From NCBI RefSeq assembly GCF_003353065.1, contig NZ_CP027806.1:1347353-1411352 (forward strand): a DNA stretch of 64,000 nucleotides, in the 5' to 3' direction. The notes under the pieces were generated by a model, which did no database searches, had not been told where the DNA came from, and was given only the letters and a program-made list of their open reading frames with translations. Both the position numbers and the translations under genes were made by a program. Within the stretch, counting starts at the first letter, position 1. Each line of letters starts with the position of its first letter. Of this stretch, positions 35,240 to 45,920 are shown piece by piece. The stretch is from Cyclonatronum proteinivorum (GTDB lineage: Bacteria; Bacteroidota; Rhodothermia; Balneolales; Cyclonatronaceae).

Positions 35240-38200
35240 ATGATAAATACGATACCCTCTTTACACCATAATTTTCCGTTAAACCCGAACCGAATTCGGT
35301 TAACCAGCTGGATTACGGGTTTGTTGGCAATAATTTTACTATTGGGGTTCGCTACGAGCGCAAGTGCCCAGATTGCACTCTGGAATTTCGAGGATAATGT
35401 TTCACCAACCGGTGTTTCAGCGTCAATACTAGCTTCTAATGTTACCATTTCAACTGGGAGTATTAATTTCCAAAATGGAGATGATGATGGTGGAACAAAA
35501 ATAGGAAATGCAGGGAGCTGGAATCAGGGGGCTTTTGATGTAGCAGAAAAATATTTGCAGTTTTCTGTAACACCCAATTCGGGATTTGGTATAGATTACT
35601 CATCTATAACGTTGCGTTTTGGTAGAACTAGTTCCGGGCCAACAGCAGTTACAGTTCAATACAGTTTGGATAATTTTGCCACGGCCGGTGTAACCATCTT
35701 AGATGGTGAATCAGTTTCAAGTACAAACACTGGAAGTTTAAATAGTTTTACTATACCTGCCTCTGCATTACCCAGCGGTGATGTGGAAGAAACCCTTACA
35801 ATCAGAATATGGGGGCATGATGCTACAGGTACAGGAAATTTAAGATTTAACAATTTCAGGGTATTTGGCGATGTAAATTCAACAACTACAAATCCGATAT
35901 TACTGGCTTCCGTAGCTTCTATCGAAGGTCTTGATTATCCGGAAGGGCAAGCAGAGCCTCCGGCACAAAGCTTTACCGTAACTGGTGAAAATATGGATGG
36001 CACTAATGATGTAACAGTTACAGCTCCTACAAGCTTTCAGGTTTCCAATACATCAGGTACGGCAGATTTCGGACCAACTGTTACTTTAACTGATTATGAC
36101 GGTTCACCGGTAACAATTTGGGTAAGATTGCAGCCGGGACTTGGGATTGGGAGTTACTCTGGAGACTTGACTATTACAGGCGGTGGAGCACCAGTAGAAA
36201 ATGAAGCAGAAGTAGCACTTAGTGGCGAGGTAGCGGAAGCTAAATTTCTGATTTATGAATTTATAGGTAATACTGTAGAACCTGCGCAGTCACCTGTTGA
36301 TGCTACGGCATCGGATTTTCAACTTTCTGATGGAAATATAACTTTTGGTTCCACAGGTACATGGTCAGGCTCTGGTACGCCTTATGCCCAGGGAACTGGA
36401 GGCTGGGATGAAGAATCATCCGACGAGGCTAAGTTTTTTTTCTTTACACTCGAGGCCGATCCGGGTTTTGTAATTGACGCAACTGAGTTGTCATTCGAAC
36501 ATACACGTACTGGAGCAGGGCCTGAGCAAATGACCGTTACAGCTAATGGCTTTGTACTATTTAGTGATGAAATTGGAGAGGTTGTAACTGGCTTTGCTGA
36601 ATCATTACCATCTGTTGGCTTCAGGAATCTTAGTGAAATTGAGGTCAGAATAAAAGGCTGGGATGGTGGCAGTGGCCAGTTTCGGGTTAATGATGTTTTT
36701 CTTGACGGATCTGTTAGTGAGACCCAAAACTTGTCCTTACCATATTCAAACGAATTCAGAACAGTTACAGAACTGGGTGATGCGTTCGATAATTTCTTTT
36801 TTGCTAACACGAACGTAGAGTTAAGGACTAGTGCAGGTGGATATCTTAACATTTTAAGGGAAGGAATTTTTGAGTCTCCAGCCATTGATTTCACTGAGTT
36901 AACCGGCTTAATGCTTGAGTTTGATTTAGAAACATTTGGTGGAGAATCAGGACAAGAGCTTACCCTATTCTTATCAGATGATGATGGTGACACATATACA
37001 TCTTTCCGATCATTTAAAGTGCCCTCAGATTACGAAACCTTTACAGCTTATGTCGATCTGACTGGTGATTTAAATGTTGAAAGGGGAAAATTTAAGTTTG
37101 AAATGACAGATGGTGATGTAGGGTCAGGCACTCGCTTCAGAGATTTTTCAGTTCAAGAAGCGTCTGTTGCTACTATTCGTGAAGGTGCCGGTGATGGCTG
37201 GCGATTCCTCTCTTCTCCCGTTGAAGGAGCTACCTATAGTACATTGCTCGATCCAATATGGACCCAGGGGCCTTTAAATTCAAACGATCCTGGCTCTTCC
37301 CACCCTAATATTTTACTTTTTGACGGTACTGCCTCAGTAAACGATGAATATAGTCCCTTAGCGGATATGAACACCGCAATACCTGCCGGTGAGGGATTTG
37401 CAGTTTATGTTTTTGCTCAGGATATACACAATGAACCGACGAGCATCTCATGGCCTAAAATTTTGGGCCTTCCGGGCGAACCCAGAAACTCGAATGTTGA
37501 GCTTGATGACATCCTAGCCCAGGGAGCAGGTAACTTTACGCTGCTGGGCAACCCCTTTTCACAGTCAATTACGTTTGGCGACTTCGAAACAACAGATATT
37601 TCAAATGTTGTTTACGTATACCAGCATAATTACGATGCCGGATTCAGTGAATTTGGAGGGGATGATGAAGAAGTAACAGAGGATGTTGGTGGCGGTTTTC
37701 GAACCTGGAACGGAACTACAGGGGGCCTTACAGGTGGTGTTATTGCGCCTTTCCAGGGTTTCTTCGTACAAGCAACAAGCAATAGTGCTGAACTCACAAT
37801 TCCGACATCAGCAATATCAGGATCGGGTGAATTACATTCTGTACCTAAGGATACCGAATCCTTTGGTATCCAAATTGCTGCTCGTATAAATGGTCAGCAA
37901 GCCGGCGACATGTTCTTTAGTTTTGCCGAAAGCGGAAGCCAAAATCGGAATAACTACGACGCCCACATGATATATCCGCTTGACTTCAGCGCTTTTCTAA
38001 CCATGTTTACAAGCACGGAAGGTTCAGCGCTTCAAACTAAACACCTTCCTATTGAGCTGGCTGAGCCTCTTTCTATGCCGATTCACATTGAGGCTTGGAA
38101 ACCAAATCAGTCGCAAACTGCTTATGAGCCTCTCACAGGAACCGTTGAAATGATTTGGCCCCAAATGGATAACGTTCCTGATGGATGGAGTATCTTCCTT

Positions 38201-38668
38201 ACGGATAGCGTAACAGGTACGGTGATCGACTTACTCGTAGAGGATAGTTATAGTTTTGAAATGGGCGAAACACAATCAGCACGAGTTCTTGAGCATAAAT
38301 TCGCTATGCGTTCTGCTGATTTAACTGAAAAGGCTGTGTCCCGCTTCAGCGTGACGTTTATCTCTGAAACTTCCACATCCACCCCAGAACAGGGAGAGCT
38401 GCCGCGTGAAGTGAGTCTCAGTCAGAACTACCCCAACCCCTTCAACCCCACAACACTGATTAACTTTGAGCTTCCGGCTGCGGAGGAAGTGCGTCTCGAG
38501 GTGTTCAACGTGCAGGGGCAGCGGGTCGCAACCCTGGTGAACGGCACCGTTCAGGCAGGGGTACACAACGTGAGCTTCGACGCCTCAGCCCTCTCCAGCG
38601 GCGTGTACCTGTACCGCCTGCAGGCCGCCAATCAGGTCCTCACCCGCAAGATGACGCTGATCAAGTAA
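35240..38668 (+). CDS. Large modular surface protein 1 with C-terminal sorting domain (1142 aa)
   Basis: An exported protein with a signal peptide whose hydrophobic core is TGLLAIILLLGFATSASAQ (residues 27-44). The passenger (about 45-640) is beta-rich with repeated choice-of-anchor/lamin-like units: two segments with similar wording (TVQYSLDNFA... and FEHTRTGAGPEQM) and a VASIEGLDYPEGQAEPPAQSF bridge. At residue 653 the shared module GWRFLSSPV begins; it includes NFTLLGNPF and APFQGFFVQAT. The last ~80 residues are the sorting domain NYPNPFNPTT...SSGVYLYRLQAANQ...KMTLIK. The passenger is AT-rich while the sorting domain is GC-rich. Function is unknown; adhesion or polymer binding at the surface is plausible. 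Confidence 0.93.
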   Translation: MINTIPSLHHNFPLNPNRIRLTSWITGLLAIILLLGFATSASAQIALWNFEDNVSPTGVSASILASNVTISTGSINFQNGDDDGGTKIGNAGSWNQGAFDVAEKYLQFSVTPNSGFGIDYSSITLRFGRTSSGPTAVTVQYSLDNFATAGVTILDGESVSSTNTGSLNSFTIPASALPSGDVEETLTIRIWGHDATGTGNLRFNNFRVFGDVNSTTTNPILLASVASIEGLDYPEGQAEPPAQSFTVTGENMDGTNDVTVTAPTSFQVSNTSGTADFGPTVTLTDYDGSPVTIWVRLQPGLGIGSYSGDLTITGGGAPVENEAEVALSGEVAEAKFLIYEFIGNTVEPAQSPVDATASDFQLSDGNITFGSTGTWSGSGTPYAQGTGGWDEESSDEAKFFFFTLEADPGFVIDATELSFEHTRTGAGPEQMTVTANGFVLFSDEIGEVVTGFAESLPSVGFRNLSEIEVRIKGWDGGSGQFRVNDVFLDGSVSETQNLSLPYSNEFRTVTELGDAFDNFFFANTNVELRTSAGGYLNILREGIFESPAIDFTELTGLMLEFDLETFGGESGQELTLFLSDDDGDTYTSFRSFKVPSDYETFTAYVDLTGDLNVERGKFKFEMTDGDVGSGTRFRDFSVQEASVATIREGAGDGWRFLSSPVEGATYSTLLDPIWTQGPLNSNDPGSSHPNILLFDGTASVNDEYSPLADMNTAIPAGEGFAVYVFAQDIHNEPTSISWPKILGLPGEPRNSNVELDDILAQGAGNFTLLGNPFSQSITFGDFETTDISNVVYVYQHNYDAGFSEFGGDDEEVTEDVGGGFRTWNGTTGGLTGGVIAPFQGFFVQATSNSAELTIPTSAISGSGELHSVPKDTESFGIQIAARINGQQAGDMFFSFAESGSQNRNNYDAHMIYPLDFSAFLTMFTSTEGSALQTKHLPIELAEPLSMPIHIEAWKPNQSQTAYEPLTGTVEMIWPQMDNVPDGWSIFLTDSVTGTVIDLLVEDSYSFEMGETQSARVLEHKFAMRSADLTEKAVSRFSVTFISETSTSTPEQGELPREVSLSQNYPNPFNPTTLINFELPAAEEVRLEVFNVQGQRVATLVNGTVQAGVHNVSFDASALSSGVYLYRLQAANQVLTRKMTLIK

Positions 38669-38826
38669 TTGTAATGTTGACGGCGGACCGCTGACCGCGG
38701 ACGGCAGATGGCACAGCGGTGCTGTCTGAGCGCTCGCGGTCAGCGGTCACAGCCGTATGACCCTGTGCAGCCGCACTTCTGATTTTTTTAAAAAACGACT
38801 TTTTTGAACTGATACCTTCCGGACCT

Positions 38827-39087
38827 ATGAAAAGACTTATTGCAACACTCTCAACCCTTTTTGTTTTCGCCTTTTTACTCACCCCGCCTGCCGATGTGCA
38901 GGCGCAATCACAACCTCGTGGCGACATTTGGGAAACCCAGGGTAATGGCAACGGCGACGGACCCGGCGGCCCGCCAGCACCTCCCGGCGCCCCGATTCAA
39001 ACCCCGATAGGCAGCGGCCTCGGTATTCTGCTCGCCGCCGGCGGCGCCTACGCCGTACGCCGTCTGCGTCAACAGAAACAAGACTAA
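38827..39087 (+). CDS. Small exported protein with C-terminal Pro-Ile/TM/basic sorting-like tail
   Basis: An 86 aa protein. A signal peptide (MKRLIATLSTLFVFAFLLTPPADVQAQ) is followed by a short Gly/Asn/Pro-rich mature part (GNGNGDGPGGPPAPPGAP). The C-terminal tail is a PIQTPIGSG motif, a hydrophobic stretch (LGILLAAGGAYAV) and a basic end (RRLRQQKQD). That tail has the layout of a tripartite surface-sorting signal and resembles the PID-CTERM-like tails of small Bacteroidota proteins. It stands alone 158 bp after the first large surface protein, with its own terminator. The processing enzyme is not in this window. Confidence 0.8.
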   Translation: MKRLIATLSTLFVFAFLLTPPADVQAQSQPRGDIWETQGNGNGDGPGGPPAPPGAPIQTPIGSGLGILLAAGGAYAVRRLRQQKQD

Positions 39088-39139
39088 GCCAACGCATCAC
39101 GTTGCTACGTAGCTTCAAATTATAGCTTCATTAAAAAAT

Positions 39140-39181
39140 AAGGGATAAGGCCGCTTTCAAAGGCGCTTATCCCTTTTTTTA
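39140..39181 (+). terminator. Intrinsic terminator of the small exported protein gene
   Basis: AAGGGATAAG pairs with CTTATCCCTT, extended inside by GCCGCTTTCAAAGGC, followed by seven T residues. Confidence 0.92.
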
Positions 39182-39216
39182 TGTGTTGGAATCGTCATCG
39201 GTGACGTGCGCTTACA

Positions 39217-41260
39217 ATGCGCACTTACGCGTGGTTCGGCATGGAAATTTGGGCAACTGACGCGTATGGGGCGAGCACAAGGCGTCGCCCCTACGGTGCG
39301 CGGGGGCACTGGTTCTTTGCGGCGCGCGCAGGGCGCGCCGGGTTCTTCGCTGTAATTTGGAACCGAAAATCAATACCAAATTCAATCGCCGACCACGAAA
39401 TTTTATTCAACCACCGATCTCCCCAATTCCCCTCTCGAGAGGGGTGGCCCCGGAACTAAACCATTCAACGGCAATGGGTTATAAATGCGCCAAAATTAAA
39501 AAAAGCCACGGTGGTGGCGGGACGGGGTGTGACGCGGGCGTTCGATTCATCACCAAAATCCGATCAGGTTCAAAATCTTTGATAAACCCACAGACCAACA
39601 GGCATCGGTGTCGGAATCAAGGTCGTCGCTCTACGCAGTGTGCAGCCACACACGAGTCGGCAGGTATATTTGGGTGGCTGACGCGTATGGGGCGAGCACA
39701 AGGCGTCGCCCCTACAGTGCGCGGGGGCACTGGTTCTTCGCGGCGCGCGCAGGGCGCGCCGGGTTCGGTTTCGTGACGCAATTCCGTGGCGGCTGCCGCA
39801 CGCGGGGCGGGCACGTAGGCGTCGCCCCTACCGTCGGGTTCGCCGATATATCACGGCGCGCGGGCGCGCCGGGTTCTTCGCGATAATTTGATTGCGAAAA
39901 TCAACACCAAATTTAATCGCCGACCACGAAATTTCATTCCACCTCAGGGCCTCCCAATTCCCCTCTCGAGAGGGGTGGCCCCGGTACTAAACCATTCAAC
40001 GGCAATTGGGTATAAATGCACCAAAATGCAAAAAGGCCACGGTGTTGGCGGGACGGGGTGTGGAAATGTTGTTGCAGGCCTCGAAACCCTGATAACGGCT
40101 ATGGCGGCCTGCCTTCGGTTTCAATTTCGGATTCGGGAATGTGGAGGCGGGATCGAAATGCCGAAATGGCTTGCGCACACGGGGGCGAGCACAAGGTGTC
40201 GCCCCTACCGCACGCGGGGCGGGCACGTAGGCGCCGCCCCTACGTGCGGGTTCGACGATATATCGCGGCGCGCGGGCGCGCCGGTTTGTTCGCGATAATT
40301 TAAATCCGCAACGCCCCGTACCCTGAATTCAGGCGCTCCCCTCTCCTGAGCAAAAACCGCATGAGGGTTGCAAAAGCAGTTCAGGAGAGGGGCCGGGGGT
40401 GAGGTCCGGCAGGCGGCTGACGCGACCAGGATCTGCAGGGCTTCGTGACGCAATTCCGAAATGGCTGCCGCACGCGGGGCGAGCACAAGGCGCCGCCCCT
40501 ACCGTGCGCGGGGGCACTGGTTATTCGCGGCGCGCGCGGAGCGCGCCGGAGGCGGATTCGGGATTTGATTGCGAAAAACAAAACCACATTCAATCGCCGA
40601 CCACGATATTTTTTACCACCTCAGGGCCTCCCAATTCCCCTCTCGAGAGGGGTGGCCCCGGGACTAAATTATTCAACGGCAATAGGTTATAAATGCGCCA
40701 AAATTAAAAAAAGCCACGGTGGTGGCAGGACGGGGTGTGGAAATGTTGTTGCAGGCCTCGAAACCCTGATAACGGCTATGGCGGCCTGCCTTCGGTTTCA
40801 ATTTCGGATTCGGGAATGTGGAGGCGGGATCGAAATGCCGGGGTGGCTGACGCGTATGGGGCGAGCACAAGGCGTCGCCCCTACCCACACGGGGCGGGCA
40901 CGTAGGCGCTGCCCCTACGTGCGGGTTCACCAATACATCGCGGCGCGTGGGCGCGCCGGTTTGTTCGCGATAATTTAAATCCGCAACGTCCCGTACCCTG
41001 GATTCAGGCGCTCCCCTCTCCTGAGCAAAAACCGCATGAGGCTTACAGGTCTTGTTCAGGAGAGGGGCCGGGGGTGAGGTCAGGCAGGCGGCTGACGCGA
41101 CCAGGACCTGCTGGGCTTCGTGTCGCAATTCCGAAATGGCACACGCACGCGGGGCGAGCACAAGGCGTCGCCCCTACCGCACGCGGGGCGGGCACGTAGG
41201 CGCCGCCCCTACGATGCGGGCTCGCCGATATATCGCGGCGCGCGGGCGCGTCGGGTGGGT
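39217..41260. repeat. Palindrome-rich repeat family 1, multi-copy block
   Basis: Successive incomplete units of the family seen at 33590-34145. About ten copies of GGGGCGAGCACAAGGCGTC- or GGGGCGGGCACGTAGGCG-type palindromes each end in CGCCCCTAC (for example 39268, 39688, 39805, 40215, 40475, 40860, 41155). Three CCCCTCTCGAGAGGGG palindromes lie near 39430, 39960 and 40637, and GGCGCGCG...CGCGCC palindromes are scattered. Two copies of an element reading CTCCCCTCTCCTGAGCAAAA...GGAGAGGGGCCGGGGGTGAG lie near 40337 and 41013. No credible gene; frames of 70-180 codons are repeat translations such as SPLERG. Confidence 0.88.
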
Positions 41261-41825
41261 TGCGCGATTTGCGGTTGTCGGGCATTTTCATAAACAACCG
41301 CGCCCATTCATGCTATGCCATGCCAACCCGGTTAACCCGCGTGCTATACCCGCGCACGGCCTTGCCTGCCCCGCGTGCGTAACGTTCGGATAGCGGCCTA
41401 TGTGAACGGTCCCCCTTTTTATCCTGCGCTTCGTGTTTGCTTTGCACGCTTTGCCTGCGTTATGTGCGTACCTTTGTGCTGCCGGCCTATGATCCCCTCG
41501 TGCTGCGATTGGTGACTGTTTTGCGGGGAAATGTTTTTTGTTGACCTTAACCCGCTGTTTATATGATTTTTTGTTAGGCTTGGGTATTTTGCGGCGGTTC
41601 ACACGAATCGTACGGTTCGCATGCTTTGCGCTTGATTTCCCCTGATGCCAGGCCCGCTGTGGCGTTTAGTCCCTGATCCTGAGCAAGCGCCGGCACCCCG
41701 AGCTTTAACCTCAGCTCTTTACTAAGCCTGTGCCCGTGTTACCGGGTGCGGGGGTGCTGCACCGGACCACAGCGCGCCGCTGCCTTTTTTTACATCCTCA
41801 ATCCCTGAATTTTATCCTTTTGCTG
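41261..41825. other. Intergenic leader before modular surface protein 2
   Basis: A T/G-rich stretch with several ...GCGTGCTATACCCGCG..., TTTGCTTTGCACGCTTTGCC-like words, no recognisable promoter box, RNA or terminator. An in-frame GTG at 41730 could start the protein earlier, but the extra residues are Pro/Arg-rich and do not look like a signal peptide. Confidence 0.5.
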
Positions 41826-44800
41826 ATGCCTGTTTTCCCTTTGTTTTCCGCTGTTTCGCACCCGGGTGATCACCGGCAGCCGCATCCTACGACTACGAAC
41901 CTGCCCCAGCGCCTTGCCCCGACCGCGACCGCGACCGTGACCTGCAAGTTGCAAGCACTCGCGCAGCCGCAGCTGCCGGTACCGCTGAAGGCCCTCCGCC
42001 GACCCAAGGCAAGCGGCTTTTTGAAAGGGGGGGGGATGGTGCTGCTTCTGCTTTGCCTTACAGCCCTTTTGCAGCCGCTGCAGGCGCGTCAGTATTCAGT
42101 TGATTTTGACGGTGATAATGATGCAACATCTGTAAATAATTACGGATTTACGGATCATGATCTAAACGGGATTACATGGACTGGTGTGCAGGTAATTATT
42201 CCTACGGAACCCTTGGCAGCGGATTGGTTTAATGGGGTACGATCGGCACGCCTTCGGGGGTATAGCACTTCGCAAATGACAATGACGAGTAATAAAGAAG
42301 GCGGTATCGGTAATATTAGTTTCAATTACAGAAGGTATGGGTCGGATAGTCAAGTAACGTGGCGAGTAGAATATTCCTTGGATAATGGGGGTACTTGGTC
42401 ACAAATAGGTTCAGACTTTACAGCACCTGCAAACGATGATGTACAAACTTTCTCAAAAGCAGTAAATGTAACAGGTAACGTAAGGGTTAGAATAATTCAT
42501 GTTAGCGGGGGAAATACGAGTACCAATAGAAGAATGAATATTGATGACTTACTCATCACCGATTATTTCGAAGCCCCAACCCTAACAACGGAACCCGCAA
42601 CGGATGTGAATCTGACCTTTGCCACCTTGAACGCTGATGTTACAAGTGACGGTGGTAAAGAAATAACAGTACGTGGGTTTAAGTACAGCACAGATCAAGG
42701 GTTTGACCCGCAAGTTGACGGAATCGAATTGTCTGAAACCGGACCATTCGGTGCAGGACCGTTTAGCCTTGAGGCTACGGGGCTTACATCAGGTACGACC
42801 TATTATTTTCGTGCCTTTGCCATCAATGAAGAAGACACTACTTTTGGAGCGGAGCTGAGTTTCAGCACTCCGTCTGTCGCGCTAACGGAATTTAATCTGC
42901 CGTATGAGCAAAATTTCTCCGGCTTCACAAGCGCAGCAACCCTGCCTGAGGGATGGTCAATTAACAGCACGGGCGGTGTAGAAGCCTACCAAGGCGACTG
43001 GGGCTCAGGCACCGCAGGCGGACTTCGCGGCAATGACAGCGTCCTAGGCTATCAGCATACAGGTTCATCCGGCATTTTCACCGCGACCCTCACCCTCCTC
43101 AATAACACCGGTGCGACCATCCGTGCTTTGGATGTGAGCTATTTGGGGCGGGTTGCGCGGGTTGATCAAACACGTTTTCCGGCATGGACGGTCACTGTTG
43201 CCGGGCAGGTGGTAGAAGCACTTGCCTATTCAACAGAAGTTGGTGAAGACCAAACCCGTTCGGCCATTGTCCAGGGGCTTGATATCCCAGACGGTCAGGT
43301 ATTCACGCTTAGCTGGGCAAGTGACCGAGGAACTGGTACTGATGCAAGCCGGCAAATCGGCATCAGCGATGTTTCCGTCGCTGCTATTGTTGCAGTGCCA
43401 CAACTTTCAGTTCAGGCTTCTGAAGGTCCTTTCTTTGAAGATCTTACCCTATCCATCGAAAACTTTGGTTTGTATGAAACGGGAACGACCAGCTTTTTTT
43501 ACACGATAAACGACAGTGATCCGGCAGATGTAAACAATTCAGAGCGGATTGAAGTGACGAATGGTACGTTTACGCTGCCCGATGGTCAAGGGGCTTTGAA
43601 CCTGCGCCTCCTCGCCATTGATGACAGCAACCAAAGCGCAGAAACCGGCGGGGAGTTTGTATTCCCGCTAAATGTAGCTTCCATTCAAAACCTGCGCAGT
43701 CAACCTACAGGCAATACCCTGTACCGCCTCACGAGCGAAGCTACTCTAACCGGGCAGAGAGGCTTCCGCAATGCCAAGTTTTTTCAGGATGAGTCAGGCT
43801 TTGGGATTCAGATTGACGATCCGCTCGTTGATGGACAGCGGGTTATCACAACTACCTATGCGATCGGTGATCGGGTCGGTTCCCTGATTGGAACATTGGC
43901 TACCTTTCAAGGACAATTGAGGCTCACGCCGGTACTTGATCCTGGTGATGCCATATCATCAGGGAATGTTGTTACTCCCGTTTTACGAACACTTGCGGAC
44001 ATCACTACCGATGATCAGGCGCGGTTGATTATTGTGGAAAATGTCGAATTTCAAAGTGCCGGTTCGGATTTCCCTGACAGAGACGAAATCACCAATATCA
44101 CAGATCCCAGTATCGAAGGCTTTATTGGCCGTTTCAGAATGGTATTTGATGATTCTGATCTTGCTGAACCGGAGACCAAAATTCCCTCAGGTCCCCAAAA
44201 TGTTGTTGCTATTGTGCAGCAGAGCAATGTGGGTCTCAACATCGCTGCCCGCAATCTCCTCGATTTCGATCCCGTCACCAAATCCCTTTCCATCGGAAAC
44301 GACAGTGATCCTGGTCCTGAGCAGCAGGGCTGGCGTTTCATCAGTGCGCCGGTGCAGGGGGCGAGCTTCGCGCAGCTGCTCGCCGGGGTGCGTACGCAGG
44401 GGGTAGGGGAGGGGAGCAGCTACCCGAATCCGGCCGCCGACCCCAATGTCATCACCCTCAATCAGAATCAGCAATACGTCGCTTTCAACAGCGGGAATGA
44501 GGCCCTGAACCTTTCCTCCGAAATCCCGGCCGGTACTGCCGTAGGGGTGTACCTGTTCGACCGCTACAGTCCGGATCAGACGAATTCCGGCTTGGATGGC
44601 TTCCCCAAGACCTTCACCCTTGAGGGCTTGCAGCACAACGGGGTCCGGCTCACGGCAGCCGTCATCCAAAACGGAAACGGCAGCGTGCCCGCCCTGAATA
44701 CCGGTAGCGGGAATTTCTCCCTCGCCGGAAATCCTTTTAACGCGACCCTCCGCTTTGGGGAGCTGGAGCGCGTACAGCTCGCACCCGTCGTGTACGCCTA

Positions 44801-45920
44801 TGATTTTAGCACGGGCGCGTTCGTAAGCTACAGCACCGAACTGGAAACCGGCGGTTTAACCGACGGCCTGCTTGGGCCTTTCCAGGGCTTTTTTGTACAG
44901 GCAACGGGGGAAGCGCCCGAGCTCGGCATCCCTCTCAGTGCCCGCACGACCGAGACGAGCGAAACCTACTTCCGCGCGCCGCAGGGGCAGGATTTCCGCC
45001 TGCAGTTGGTTGCTGCGTTCCAGCCCGATCAGCCCGGTGTGGCGCCCCTGCAAAGCAGCCTCTGGCTCGGCACGCATCCGGAAGGCGGCTTCGGAGAGAC
45101 CGGCAGCCTGCACGACGCCCTGCGCCTGTATCCGCTCGATTACCGCCCCTTCCTCACGATGTACACAACTGCCGGGGGCCGCGCCCTGAGCATCCGCGCC
45201 CTCGCCGAAGAGGTCCTCACCGATACCGGCACGGTGCTGCCGGTTTATACCGATGCCTGGCAGCCCGGCAGCGGGGGCTATGTGCCGGCGGAAGGCCTCC
45301 TCAGCCTGAGATGGCCCCGTATTGAGGGCCTGCCCGCCGGGGTGCAGCTGCTGCTCGAAGACACGCACACGGGCACCTTCACCGACCTCACGCAGGCGGG
45401 TTCGTACACGCTTGTTTTGGGGGATGCGGACCTGAACCGTCCGCTGCCGCCTGTCCCGCCCGCCGTTTTGAGCCGCGGTACCGCTGAAGATGTACAGGTA
45501 GAGGAAGGTTTTTTCGGCCTGCCCGCGCCCCTCACGGCAGTACCTGATCCGCAGCAGGCGCTGCATGGCACGACTGAACAACCGCAGCCCCGGCTGCGGC
45601 TTCACCTGCTGCCCGCCCCGCTGAGCCTCATTCCCGGTGAAGAAACCGGCCTGCCACAGCAGCTCAGCCTCGCACAAAACTACCCCAACCCCTTCAACCC
45701 GGTCACCCAAATCCAATTTGAACTGCCCGCGGCCGCGGAAGTCCGCCTCGAAATCTTTAACGTACAGGGTCAGCGCGTCGCAACCCTGCACAGCGGACCC
45801 CTGCCCGCAGGCCGGCACATCAGCCCTTTCGACGCCTCGGCCCTCTCAAGCGGCGTGTACCTCTACCGCCTGCAAACCGGCAATCAGGTCCTCACAAGGA
45901 AAATGACGCTGATTAAATAA
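41826..45920 (+). CDS. Large modular surface protein 2 with C-terminal sorting domain (~1364 aa)
   Basis: An exported protein with an unusual N terminus. The ATG at 41826 is followed by ~70 Pro/Thr/Arg-rich residues, including a hexamer-encoded PTATATVT run. Then comes a basic stretch and the hydrophobic core MVLLLLCLTALLQPLQA, whose M is codon 42036, an alternative start. The passenger has a choice-of-anchor-like domain (ISFNYRRYGSD...WRVEYSLDNGGTW), Fn3-like strands (TYYFRAFAINEEDTTFG), and a DUF5689/OB-like segment (LTGQRGFRNAKFFQDESGFGIQI). The shared module starts QGWRFISAPVQ at 44325, with FSLAGNPF and GPFQGFFVQAT. The sorting domain is NYPNPFNPVT...SSGVYLYRLQTGNQ...KMTLIK. GC rises sharply from about 44290 onward. 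Confidence 0.92.
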   Translation: MPVFPLFSAVSHPGDHRQPHPTTTNLPQRLAPTATATVTCKLQALAQPQLPVPLKALRRPKASGFLKGGGMVLLLLCLTALLQPLQARQYSVDFDGDNDATSVNNYGFTDHDLNGITWTGVQVIIPTEPLAADWFNGVRSARLRGYSTSQMTMTSNKEGGIGNISFNYRRYGSDSQVTWRVEYSLDNGGTWSQIGSDFTAPANDDVQTFSKAVNVTGNVRVRIIHVSGGNTSTNRRMNIDDLLITDYFEAPTLTTEPATDVNLTFATLNADVTSDGGKEITVRGFKYSTDQGFDPQVDGIELSETGPFGAGPFSLEATGLTSGTTYYFRAFAINEEDTTFGAELSFSTPSVALTEFNLPYEQNFSGFTSAATLPEGWSINSTGGVEAYQGDWGSGTAGGLRGNDSVLGYQHTGSSGIFTATLTLLNNTGATIRALDVSYLGRVARVDQTRFPAWTVTVAGQVVEALAYSTEVGEDQTRSAIVQGLDIPDGQVFTLSWASDRGTGTDASRQIGISDVSVAAIVAVPQLSVQASEGPFFEDLTLSIENFGLYETGTTSFFYTINDSDPADVNNSERIEVTNGTFTLPDGQGALNLRLLAIDDSNQSAETGGEFVFPLNVASIQNLRSQPTGNTLYRLTSEATLTGQRGFRNAKFFQDESGFGIQIDDPLVDGQRVITTTYAIGDRVGSLIGTLATFQGQLRLTPVLDPGDAISSGNVVTPVLRTLADITTDDQARLIIVENVEFQSAGSDFPDRDEITNITDPSIEGFIGRFRMVFDDSDLAEPETKIPSGPQNVVAIVQQSNVGLNIAARNLLDFDPVTKSLSIGNDSDPGPEQQGWRFISAPVQGASFAQLLAGVRTQGVGEGSSYPNPAADPNVITLNQNQQYVAFNSGNEALNLSSEIPAGTAVGVYLFDRYSPDQTNSGLDGFPKTFTLEGLQHNGVRLTAAVIQNGNGSVPALNTGSGNFSLAGNPFNATLRFGELERVQLAPVVYAYDFSTGAFVSYSTELETGGLTDGLLGPFQGFFVQATGEAPELGIPLSARTTETSETYFRAPQGQDFRLQLVAAFQPDQPGVAPLQSSLWLGTHPEGGFGETGSLHDALRLYPLDYRPFLTMYTTAGGRALSIRALAEEVLTDTGTVLPVYTDAWQPGSGGYVPAEGLLSLRWPRIEGLPAGVQLLLEDTHTGTFTDLTQAGSYTLVLGDADLNRPLPPVPPAVLSRGTAEDVQVEEGFFGLPAPLTAVPDPQQALHGTTEQPQPRLRLHLLPAPLSLIPGEETGLPQQLSLAQNYPNPFNPVTQIQFELPAAAEVRLEIFNVQGQRVATLHSGPLPAGRHISPFDASALSSGVYLYRLQTGNQVLTRKMTLIK

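Noticed and set aside
39217..41393. Many plus- and minus-strand frames of 65-180 codons with SPLERG-like translations
   Set aside because: They are translations of palindromic repeats in several frames, occur in all copies of the repeat, and lack start-site context or protein-like composition.
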